Assembly: GCA_964444885.1 (NCBI GenBank)
Contig: CAYUIZ010000135.1
Location: 1-7,030, forward strand
Reading direction: 5' to 3'
DNA length: 7,030 nt
Source of the DNA: CAYRGQ01 sp964444885
GTDB lineage: Bacteria; Bacteroidota; Bacteroidia; Sphingobacteriales; Sphingobacteriaceae
The notes under the pieces: model-generated
Told to the model about the DNA's origin: nothing
The model's database searches: none
What the model saw: only the letters and a program-made list of their open reading frames with translations
Part shown: positions 1 to 6,446 of the stretch, piece after piece
How positions within the stretch are numbered: the first letter of the stretch is position 1
Layout of the letters: the number at the start of each line of letters is the position of its first letter
Position numbers and translations under genes: made by a program

Positions 1-461
1 TTTATTTTGGTGGCAACATTGGTTTCCGAAATACCGATGATTTGGGAAATTTCTTTGTGGCTCTTCTCTTCCAGATAAAGCAGCATCAAGGCTTTATCCA
101 AATCTTTTAATTGCGAAATCATCTGTTGTAGAACACCCAAATCTGTTTCCTTATCTTCAAAATCGCCATTGTCTGCGAAATTGATGATTCCGTCCGTTAG
201 TGGATTTGATATTCTTTTTCTGCTAATTTCTTTTCGGTAAAATGATATGGCAACGTTCAACGAAATTCGATACATCCACGTTGAATACTTAAAATTGTCG
301 TTATAGTTGTCAAACGATTTCCACAACTGGATAATGATTTCCTGAACAAGGTCTTTTCGGTCTTCAACATTTCTGCAGTACGAATTTGCTACTTTGTAAA
401 TTATACCTTTATTAGTTTGAACAACAGAGAGAAATATGTTGGATTTGTCAATTTGGTCCAT
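1..461 (-). CDS. ECF-type RNA polymerase sigma factor (sigma-70 family), 3' end cut by window edge
   Basis: Directs RNA polymerase core to a specific promoter set. I translated this frame by hand from the complement of 459-461 (ATG) and it stays open for 153 codons to the window edge. Region 2 is at about residues 30-77: DLVQEIIIQLWKS (37-49), then YSTWMYRISLNVAISFYRK (59-77), matching the core-binding and -10-recognition helices of ECF factors. Region 4 is at about 115-153: a helix around LKDLDKALMLLYLEEKSHK followed by the helix-turn-helix EISQIIGISETNVATKI. ECF proteins of this group are usually 160-190 residues, so only the last residues are missing. An in-frame TGA lies 15 nt before the ATG, which supports this start, and no Shine-Dalgarno is visible. 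The gene overlaps the preceding small lipoprotein ORF by 14 nt, suggesting coupled translation. Any anti-sigma gene would lie beyond the left edge. GC is far lower than in the mutasome genes. The family is secure; the regulon is unknown. Confidence 0.92.
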   Translation of the reverse strand, partial: MDQIDKSNIFLSVVQTNKGIIYKVANSYCRNVEDRKDLVQEIIIQLWKSFDNYNDNFKYSTWMYRISLNVAISFYRKEISRKRISNPLTDGIINFADNGDFEDKETDLGVLQQMISQLKDLDKALMLLYLEEKSHKEISQIIGISETNVATKI

Positions 462-645
462 TCTTGTTATTTGTCAGTGAATCAATAAAGTAATCGGTTG
501 GTACGTCATTATTGTTTGATTTTTTTATGCTGTGGTCAGGATAACCATAGTGGTGATTTCTTGTGATTGTTATTCCACATCCTGTAGTCAGGGTCATGAT
601 TATGATAAATGCAATAGCCAACATTTTATTTTTTCTGTTTCCCAT
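448..645 (-). CDS. Small putative lipoprotein (65 aa) overlapping the sigma factor gene
   Basis: I do not recognise a family. The start (ATG, complement of 643-645) gives a basic N-terminus (GNRKNK, residues 2-7), a hydrophobic stretch MLAIAFIIIMTLTTG (8-22) and Cys23. This is the layout of a type II lipoprotein signal peptide, with LTTGC as an imperfect lipobox (Thr rather than Leu/Val/Ile at -3). The mature part would be only about 43 residues, polar and Asn-rich, with no recognisable domain; no acidic lipoprotein surface-export signal follows the cysteine. The stop codon (complement of 448-450) lies inside the start of the sigma factor gene, so the two probably form one transcription unit. 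Composition matches the AT-rich sigma gene. I infer a membrane-anchored small protein cotranscribed with the sigma factor, perhaps part of its signalling. It could also be a chance ORF in a 5' leader, but the coherent signal peptide argues for a gene. Confidence 0.55.
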   Translation of the reverse strand: MGNRKNKMLAIAFIIIMTLTTGCGITITRNHHYGYPDHSIKKSNNNDVPTDYFIDSLTNNKNGPN

Positions 646-765
646 TCGATCAAATAATTAGGGGTTCAACTTTTTACTTTCCTAATTATTCGCACAACGG
701 GTCTAAATATCACAATCCGTAGAAAATATTTTTTGACTGAGTTCAAATGGTCGTTTTGATGTTCG

Positions 766-847
766 GCCGGGTCGGTTTTATGCTTGCACACAATTGCCAA
801 AAATACGTGATATTCTGTCGAAGGGACAAGGATTCGACAGTCCCGGC
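766..847. repeat. Nested inverted repeats downstream of dnaE2, possible structured 3' end or terminator
   Basis: An outer perfect 6-bp pair, GCCGGG (766-771) with CCCGGC (842-847), encloses an inner perfect 8-bp pair, CTGTCGAA (815-822) with TTCGACAG (833-840), loop 10 nt. A competing pair, GGGAC (823-827) with GTCCC (840-844), would break the inner stem, so two folds are possible. The structure begins about 65 nt past the dnaE2 stop and may end that transcript. The T-rich tract on the minus strand follows the inner stem only after about 10 nt, so it is not a canonical intrinsic terminator. It also sits where GC content changes. Confidence 0.35.
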
Positions 848-911
848 TCCCGCGCGCATCAAATGCAGCGTCACTCGGGCCCGCGGCTACACGGCAATTA
901 GCCCCCCACCA

Positions 912-3900
912 CTACTGAAAATTCCTTCCCTTATGAAAAAACCGGTCGGTATCCGTTGCTTGTTCGGGCTGTGCCAATCCGTTCAGCCAGGCATTCAGGT
1001 TAAAGCATCGGCGGGTCACCACGTGGATGACTTCTTTTTCCCGCTGCAACTGGCCTTCTACAAACAAGAGTTTGGACTGCAGGATTTGGCGGCGGTAAGT
1101 TTGGAAAGTCTGGGCCCAGACGACGAGGTTGGCGCAGCCCGTTTCATCTTCGATGGTGACGAACAGCACCCCTTTGGCAGTCGCCGGGCGTTGCCTCACC
1201 GTCACTAAGCCGCAGACTTTCACGGGAGCGCCTTTTTTTAAGTTGGCCAACTCGGAAGCCGGGGTGGCTCGCAGCAGGTCCAGTTGGTGCCGGAGGAAGC
1301 TCACCGGATGTGCTTTGAGGGAGAGGGATGTGCTGGCATAGTCCTGTACCACATGCTCGCTGGGGCTCATCAAGGGCAAGGCCATTTGTTGTTCCCTGGT
1401 GCTTTCCGAAGGCTGGCCCCCAAAGAGTGCCAGCGGGCGGTCATGGAGGGCGGCCACTTCCCACAGGGCCTGTCGCCGGTCGAGCCCGAGCGATCGGAAT
1501 GCGTCCGCATCGGCCAGCTTTTCCAACGTAGTCAAAGCAACGCCTGCATCCATCAGGGTGGGGATGCTGCGGTACCCCGTACCCCGGGTGCTAAGCAGGG
1601 CTTGGATTTCGTCTATAGGTAGGCCTTTGATGAGACGGAATCCCAGTTGCAAAGGGCGTAGGCCTGTGCCCTGCGTGCCGCATAGCGTGTGGTCCCATTC
1701 CGAATGGTTCACGTCGATCGGCAACACCGTAACGCCATGCTTGCGGGCATCGGCCACCAATTGCGCGGGGTGGTAGAAACCCATGGGCTGACTATTGAGC
1801 AAGGCGGCGGCAAAAATATCGGGATAGTGGCATTTCAGCCAGCTCGAAACGTACACCAGCAGGGCGAAGGAGGCCGCGTGGCTCTCGGGGAAACCGTAAC
1901 TGCCGAAACCCTCCAGTTGCTTGAACACCCGGTGGGCAAACTCTTCCGGATACCCCTTTTTGACCATTCCTTCCACCATTTTGCTGCGAAATCGGCTGAC
2001 TTCCCCTTTGGCCTTGAAGGTGGCCATGCTTCGTCGGAGCTCGTCGGCTTCCGTAGCGGTAAATCCTGCGGCCACCATAGCGATTTCCATTGCTTGCTCC
2101 TGAAACAAGGGCACGCCGAGCGTCCGTTCCAAAATGCCCTGGATCTCTTCAGAAGGGTAGTCTACGGGTTCCTCCCCGTTGCGCCGGCGTAGGTAGGGAT
2201 GTACCATGTCGCCTTGGATGGGGCCGGGGCGCACGATGGCTACCTCGATGACCAAGTCATAAAACTCGCGGGGACGCAACCGCGGCAACATGGACATCTG
2301 GGCCCGACTTTCGATCTGGAAAACCCCGACCGTGTCCGCACGGCAGATCATATCGTACACGCGTGTGTCTTCCCGCATCACGTTGGCCAGCGTCAGGTCC
2401 AGGTTGTAATGCGTCTTTCCCAATTCGAACGCCTTGCGGATGCAGGTGAGCATCCCGAGGCCCAATACGTCCACTTTCAGGAAGCCCAAAGCCTCCAAAT
2501 CGTCCTTGTTCCATTCCAGGCAGGTGCGGGCTTCCATCCGGGCATTGAGGATGGGACACAGCTCATGCAAATTGCCTTGCGTAATGACAAATCCGCCGGT
2601 ATGCTGGCCCAGCTGCCGGGGAAAACCGATGTATTGCTGCGTCAGTTCCAATGTTTTTTGCAGGAGGGCATCCTGCGGGTTGAAACCTTGTTCGACGAGC
2701 TGGCTGCTGTCGACATGGGTATCCCAATGGCTACCGATGATGCCTGCTAAGCGGCCCACAGCGTCCACTGATAATCCCATGGCCTTCCCCACGTCGCGTA
2801 TGGCCCCCCGGGCCCGCACTTGGGTGACCGTGGCGACAATGGCCGCCCGGCGGCGCCCGTATTTGTTATAGATGTATTGGATAACTTCCTCGCGGCGCTC
2901 ATGTTCGAAATCGACATCGATGTCGGGCGGTTCGTCGCGTGCGTCCGACATGAAGCGCGCAAACAACAATTGGAACTTGGTGGGGTCTACCGAAGTGATG
3001 CCCAAGCAAAAACAGACTGCCGAGTTGGCGGCGGATCCTCGTCCTTGGCATAGGATCCCCCGGTTGCGGGCGAAACGCACATAATCATACACCGTGAGGA
3101 AGTAGGAAGCATAATTTTTCCGCTCGATAAATTGGAGCTCATGTTCCAGCGCTTTTTGCACGCGTTGCGGAATTTCCTTGCCGTAGCGTTCGTGGGCGCC
3201 TTCCCAGGCTTCCTTCACGAGCTCCTGCTGGGGCGTGCGCCCCGCGCTGGTGAGTTCCACGGGATAGACATATTCCAGCTCATCCAAGGAAAACCGGCAG
3301 GCGGCAGCCACAGTTGCGGCGTGGCGGAGGGCATCGGGGTGTTGCCGGAAAAGGTGCGTGATCTCGGCTGGGGATTTGAGGTGACGTTCCGCATTGGGAT
3401 GGAGCTTATATCCAGCCTGCTGTATGGTGCACTTTTCACGAATGCAGGTCAGCACGTCTTGCAATGCGCGGCGTTCCGCCACGTGGTAATGGACATCCCC
3501 CAAGGCCACCAAGGGGGCATTTATCCGTTCGCAAAGACGGTTGAGCAAGAAGAGCTTTTTTGCATCGTTGCCTGCATAGGTCTGGATGGCACCTATGCTG
3601 AATTCCTGCCCCAGTGTAGCACGGTATTCGGCCATATCATCCACAAACGGTGGTGGCAGGGCAAAGGAAGGGGTCAGCTGTGTGGGCGGTACGGCGACGA
3701 ACTGCATGCCTTGGGCATGCCGGTACACATCGGCTTTGTATAGGAGGCATTTCCCTTTTTCGGTACGCCGGTTGCCTTCGGTGAGCAAGGTCGATAGCCG
3801 TCCGTATGCCGCCCGGTCCGTCGGATAGGCCAATAAGCTGGTGCCGTCCTGCAAATCCAGCCGGCATCCGGGAATAAACCGAATGCCGTGTTTCTTAGCG

Positions 3901-4058
3901 GCCATATGGCCGCGCACGATGCCGGCCAGCGTGTTGCGGTCGGTAATCGCGAAGGCGCTGTAGCCCAGCGCCGCCGCTTGGGCGGCCAGCTCTTCCGGAT
4001 GGGATGCACCGCGCAGGAAGCTGAAATTAGAAGTCACCTGTAGCTCCGCGTATTCCAT
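912..4058 (-). CDS. dnaE2: Error-prone DNA polymerase DnaE2 (C-family, translesion synthesis)
   Basis: Catalytic subunit of the ImuA-ImuB-DnaE2 mutasome; DnaE2 proteins extend primers past damaged bases and cause induced mutations. The protein is 1048 aa, normal for the family. The N-terminal PHP domain (about 1-260) opens with ELQVTSNFSFLRGASHPEEL (5-24), diagnostic of DnaE2. The two histidines of the replicative DnaE motif HLRVHS are replaced by Glu4 and Thr9, so this metal site is degenerate. The polymerase core keeps the carboxylates: PDIDVDF (378-384) supplies the Asp pair and LKVDVLGLG (528-535) the third, Asp530. A helix-hairpin-helix region lies near 830-870, the family signature SEHVVQDY...LSLKAHPVSFLR near 900-923, and an OB fold about 945-1018. 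The C-terminus GRNFQ resembles the SRDFH tail of other DnaE2 proteins. The start follows the imuB stop by 3 nt with no clear Shine-Dalgarno, so translation is probably coupled. Stop is TAG. No frameshift is seen. Confidence 0.96.
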   Translation of the reverse strand: MEYAELQVTSNFSFLRGASHPEELAAQAAALGYSAFAITDRNTLAGIVRGHMAAKKHGIRFIPGCRLDLQDGTSLLAYPTDRAAYGRLSTLLTEGNRRTEKGKCLLYKADVYRHAQGMQFVAVPPTQLTPSFALPPPFVDDMAEYRATLGQEFSIGAIQTYAGNDAKKLFLLNRLCERINAPLVALGDVHYHVAERRALQDVLTCIREKCTIQQAGYKLHPNAERHLKSPAEITHLFRQHPDALRHAATVAAACRFSLDELEYVYPVELTSAGRTPQQELVKEAWEGAHERYGKEIPQRVQKALEHELQFIERKNYASYFLTVYDYVRFARNRGILCQGRGSAANSAVCFCLGITSVDPTKFQLLFARFMSDARDEPPDIDVDFEHERREEVIQYIYNKYGRRRAAIVATVTQVRARGAIRDVGKAMGLSVDAVGRLAGIIGSHWDTHVDSSQLVEQGFNPQDALLQKTLELTQQYIGFPRQLGQHTGGFVITQGNLHELCPILNARMEARTCLEWNKDDLEALGFLKVDVLGLGMLTCIRKAFELGKTHYNLDLTLANVMREDTRVYDMICRADTVGVFQIESRAQMSMLPRLRPREFYDLVIEVAIVRPGPIQGDMVHPYLRRRNGEEPVDYPSEEIQGILERTLGVPLFQEQAMEIAMVAAGFTATEADELRRSMATFKAKGEVSRFRSKMVEGMVKKGYPEEFAHRVFKQLEGFGSYGFPESHAASFALLVYVSSWLKCHYPDIFAAALLNSQPMGFYHPAQLVADARKHGVTVLPIDVNHSEWDHTLCGTQGTGLRPLQLGFRLIKGLPIDEIQALLSTRGTGYRSIPTLMDAGVALTTLEKLADADAFRSLGLDRRQALWEVAALHDRPLALFGGQPSESTREQQMALPLMSPSEHVVQDYASTSLSLKAHPVSFLRHQLDLLRATPASELANLKKGAPVKVCGLVTVRQRPATAKGVLFVTIEDETGCANLVVWAQTFQTYRRQILQSKLLFVEGQLQREKEVIHVVTRRCFNLNAWLNGLAQPEQATDTDRFFHKGRNFQ

Positions 4059-4061
4059 GGC

Positions 4062-5564
4062 TCAAGCAAAAAAACCGTGTATAAACCACCGGCAGGGGTG
4101 CCCATCTTGGTAATGCCCCGACCGAAACAGCCAATACCGTTGTCCTTTGTCGTCTTCCACCACAAAATAATCCCGGTGTTCGCCGGCGTCCATCCACCAT
4201 TCCCGCGCGATACGCTCCGGACCGTCGGCTTTTTTGATGGGATGCACCTCGTCGCGGTAGCGGAAGAGCATGGGTGGGTAATCCGGAATGGGGGCAGACA
4301 CCTCGATGGGTTCCGGTTTGGCCAGCAATCGGGTAGGACGGGGGCGCGCGTCAGGCCACGGAAAAGGTAGCTTGTCGGATAAGCGCAGGGCGGGTTGCAG
4401 TGACCGTTCGGGCCAGTGACGGGCTGCTGGCAGGTAACGCCGTATCGTGCAGGCGTTGGTACGGCCGGCTAGGCGGTCCAGCAATTCGGCTAAGGCGGGA
4501 TCTTCCAAGCCGCTTGCCTTTTCCCACATCGTTTCCTGTGCCGGGTCGGTTTCTTCTATTTGCACGGCCTCCAGCTCAAACAGCTCGATGCCCAGTGCCG
4601 GTTTGATCTGGACTATTTTCAACGCAAATAGCTTGAAAAGATGGGATACCGTGGCTGTAGCCCGGTGTGTGCCCATGGCGATGCTTCCGGTTTTGCCGTC
4701 GATGCGGAAATAGGTCAGCACGGCCCGGCGAATGCCTTTGCCTTCTTGGGCCAGCCGATGGCATAAGCTTTCCAGTAAATGCTGCAGGGCTATTTCGATG
4801 CCTTTGGCGGTACGGATGGGGTCTAAGCAGGGGAGGCGCTCGACGTAGGGCGCTATCGGGCGAATAGGCACCAGCGCGTCTTCCTCCGCGCCTAGCGCTT
4901 GCCGGAGGCGCCACAGCAATCCTTCCCCAAAACGCCTGCGCAGCACGGTGCGCGGCATGGACATGAAGGTGCCGACGGTGTAGAACCCGAGTTTGTGCAG
5001 GCGTTCCAGGGTTTCTTTTTCGAGGCGTAGGGCCGCGGGCGGGAGTGCCGCCAGCGCGTCCCGCTGCTGGCCCGGTGGCACGATGAGCGCGTCTTTTCCA
5101 AAGCGTGCCATCGCCCACGCCGCACCGGCTGTATCGGCCATGGCGGCCCGGGCTTCAAAGCCTTTTTGTGCTAGCCGGAAAACGAGATCATGCAGGTAAG
5201 CCTGTTCGTCTCCCCATAGATGCGTACAGCCCGTGGCATTCAGCAGTAACCCGTTTGGGGGGTCTACGGCTACAATAGGCGTATAGCGGATACACCAATG
5301 GCCCCAGGTTTCCAGCAATTTGTCGTTTAGCCCCGGGCGGTCGTCCAGCACGTGCAGGCCGGGTACGGAGGCTTTGGCGTCGGCTACGACCATCCCTGGC
5401 GAAATGCCGAGGGAAACGGCATGTGCATTCGTGGCGGTGATGACCATGCGGCCCTGTGCCGGGATCGCCACCACAAAGGGCTGGTCGCGCAGGGCAGGAT
5501 AGCGTAGGGCCATTCGGTCCGCCACTAATTGCTTGAACCATATCGATACATAGCGCTTTTCCAT
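4062..5564 (-). CDS. imuB: ImuB, inactive Y-family polymerase-like mutasome adaptor
   Basis: Non-catalytic Y-family homologue that, in characterised systems, links DnaE2 and ImuA to the sliding clamp at stalled forks. Length is 500 aa, normal. The N-terminal palm/fingers part (about 1-230) aligns with DinB-type enzymes, but the first catalytic Asp is missing (MEKRYVSIWF instead of a DxDxFF motif). At the second site AVDPPNGLLLNATG (99-112) keeps Asp101 but has Pro in place of the catalytic Glu, so polymerase activity is not expected. A little-finger-like region spans about 240-345. The ImuB-specific C-terminus is clear: RPTRLLAKPEPIEV (409-422), then RDYFVVEDDKGQRYWLFRSG (464-483) and the terminal RWFIHGFFA (492-500). 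I find no consensus clamp-binding pentapeptide (QL[SD]LF); the nearest is QPALRL at 390-395. It starts 5 nt after imuA, with GGATAAGCGG just upstream, part of which is the imuA stop, and ends 3 nt before dnaE2. Confidence 0.94.
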   Translation of the reverse strand: MEKRYVSIWFKQLVADRMALRYPALRDQPFVVAIPAQGRMVITATNAHAVSLGISPGMVVADAKASVPGLHVLDDRPGLNDKLLETWGHWCIRYTPIVAVDPPNGLLLNATGCTHLWGDEQAYLHDLVFRLAQKGFEARAAMADTAGAAWAMARFGKDALIVPPGQQRDALAALPPAALRLEKETLERLHKLGFYTVGTFMSMPRTVLRRRFGEGLLWRLRQALGAEEDALVPIRPIAPYVERLPCLDPIRTAKGIEIALQHLLESLCHRLAQEGKGIRRAVLTYFRIDGKTGSIAMGTHRATATVSHLFKLFALKIVQIKPALGIELFELEAVQIEETDPAQETMWEKASGLEDPALAELLDRLAGRTNACTIRRYLPAARHWPERSLQPALRLSDKLPFPWPDARPRPTRLLAKPEPIEVSAPIPDYPPMLFRYRDEVHPIKKADGPERIAREWWMDAGEHRDYFVVEDDKGQRYWLFRSGHYQDGHPCRWFIHGFFA

Positions 5565-5569
5565 TCCGC

Positions 5570-6319
5570 TTATCCAATCTGCTTGCTTTCCAAAGGCCAG
5601 TGTACGGGTTTTTCAGCTCGTTGCGGCGGGGCAAATTGATTGCCGGACCAGCCTACCGTCCAGCGCCCCGGATTTCCGTTTCTGACCTTGAGCAGTTCCA
5701 CTTCCCAGCGCGGGAAGCCCACGCCGGGCATTCCGGCTTCCAGTAGGCTGGGCAAGTGCCGGATGTGCCAGCGCGCGGCGCTGGCGGTGTTGCCTAGGCC
5801 CAGTGGCTGGTTGCGCAAGACAAATCCCGTTACCCAGCTTTTTTCCACGGCGAGCTGCAGGCGCTGCGACTGGACGAAATCCATACTCGACACCTCGGTA
5901 ACGGCCGCCGTGAGCGCCGTGCTTTTGAGTGCTTCTTCCATAGCCCACAAGATGTCGCGCTCGCGTTTGACCTCGACAAAGACAATCCGCTCGGGGGCTA
6001 TGCCGAAAGCGGCAAGGGCAGGGGGAAAAGGGGCGAGGCGTGGCGAGGCACCGATCCAGAGGCAGGTGCCTCCCTGGGCCACCATCCGCGCCAGTAATCC
6101 GCTGACAAACCCGCTGGTAGCGGCCGCTTCTTCGGCATTGAAAGTCACAAACTCGTGGATGCAGGCCGTGGGAAACACCCCGTGGGGGAAAGCCCGTTCT
6201 ATCGGGCCCAAGCCCATGGGGCATCCTTGGCCAGTAGGATGTCCATTGCCCTGCATATGCAACAGCTGCTGGCGCAATTGCTCGACGATTTTCTGTTTGT
6301 TGTCCGCTTGTCTGGGCAT
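5570..6319 (-). CDS. imuA: ImuA, RecA-like mutasome accessory protein
   Basis: First gene of the translesion cassette. ImuA proteins have a RecA-like core and are needed with ImuB and DnaE2 for induced mutagenesis; they are often annotated as SulA-like or hypothetical. The 249-aa product has family landmarks: HEFVTFNAEEAAATSGFVSG (55-74), where RecA has its Walker A loop but here without a GKT/GKS signature; GGTCLWIGASPRLAPFPPAL (83-102); ERDILWAMEEALKSTALTAA (120-139); QSQRLQLAVEKSWVTGFVLR (150-169); and PRWEVELLKVRNGNPGRW (203-220). ATP binding is therefore doubtful. The start is supported by the best ribosome-binding site in the window, GGAGAGG, 7 nt upstream. The TAA stop is followed after 5 nt by imuB. 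The gene is preceded by its own promoter and a palindromic operator candidate. There is no lexA-like gene directly upstream; the neighbour is a globin gene. Confidence 0.92.
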   Translation of the reverse strand: MPRQADNKQKIVEQLRQQLLHMQGNGHPTGQGCPMGLGPIERAFPHGVFPTACIHEFVTFNAEEAAATSGFVSGLLARMVAQGGTCLWIGASPRLAPFPPALAAFGIAPERIVFVEVKRERDILWAMEEALKSTALTAAVTEVSSMDFVQSQRLQLAVEKSWVTGFVLRNQPLGLGNTASAARWHIRHLPSLLEAGMPGVGFPRWEVELLKVRNGNPGRWTVGWSGNQFAPPQRAEKPVHWPLESKQIG

Positions 6320-6326
6320 GTTCTTT

Positions 6327-6333
6327 CCTCTCC
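6327..6333 (-). promoter_or_regulatory. Ribosome-binding site of imuA
   Basis: The minus strand reads GGAGAGG followed by 7 nt and then ATG (complement of 6317-6319). It is a strong Shine-Dalgarno match and fixes the imuA start. The other genes here have weak or no such site, so imuA may set translation of the whole coupled operon. Confidence 0.7.
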
Positions 6334-6339
6334 GGACGA

Positions 6340-6347
6340 CAAATATA
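6340..6347 (-). promoter_or_regulatory. Promoter -7 box of the imuA-imuB-dnaE2 operon
   Basis: The minus strand reads TATATTTG, a perfect match to the Bacteroidota primary-sigma -7 consensus TAnnTTTG. The expected -33 position, about 19 nt upstream (near 6367-6369), is a run of T (TTT rather than TTG). Transcription would start near 6333-6336, giving a leader of only about 15 nt that holds the imuA ribosome-binding site. The local sequence is AT-rich within a GC-rich neighbourhood, as expected for a promoter. Confidence 0.65.
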
Positions 6348-6348
6348 A

Positions 6349-6365
6349 TACTAATATTTTTAGTA
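6349..6365. promoter_or_regulatory. Palindromic operator candidate in the imuA promoter (possible SOS box)
   Basis: On the minus strand the sequence is TACTAA-AAATA-TTAGTA: two perfectly complementary 6-bp arms around 5 nt. It begins 1 nt upstream of the -7 box and fills the spacer up to the -33 region, so a dimeric repressor bound here would block RNA polymerase. Mutasome operons are typically LexA-repressed in other phyla, so a LexA or LexA-like (S24 family) protein is the natural candidate. That assignment is inference; I do not know an established consensus to match it to, and no second copy of the motif occurs in the window. Confidence 0.55.
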
Positions 6366-6446
6366 AAAAAGAAGTGTAGGGAATTTGGGGAAAGTGCAAA
6401 AGGGCTCTCGGACGGGGTGACGTCCCGAAAATCGGTACGGGCGGGG

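Noticed and set aside
646..745. Promoter for the lipoprotein/sigma unit
   Set aside because: AT-rich sequence is present but I found no full TAnnTTTG box with a TTG at suitable spacing on the minus strand; an alternative sigma could be used, but nothing can be pinpointed.
766..850. Possible tRNA or tmRNA-like element (GGATTCGAC followed by CCCGGCTCC)
   Set aside because: The T-loop-like TTCGA has no proper 5-bp stem, and no D-arm, anticodon arm or 7-bp acceptor stem can be drawn; treated only as inverted repeats.
747..1208. Plus-strand open frame crossing the intergenic region into the 3' end of dnaE2
   Set aside because: It overlaps the conserved OB fold and C-terminal tail of DnaE2 antisense, and its product has no recognisable features.
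3132..3743. Plus-strand open frame of about 200 codons inside dnaE2, and similar frames at 1689-2192 and 2199-2750
   Set aside because: All are mirror frames of the confidently identified DnaE2 coding sequence; no ribosome-binding site, domain or independent context supports them.
6410..6435. Intrinsic terminator after the globin gene (GGACG-N6-CGTCC and CCGA-AAA-TCGG)
   Set aside because: The stems are only 4-5 bp and the nearest T-run on the minus strand begins about 8 nt past the hairpin and is 4 nt long; too weak to call.
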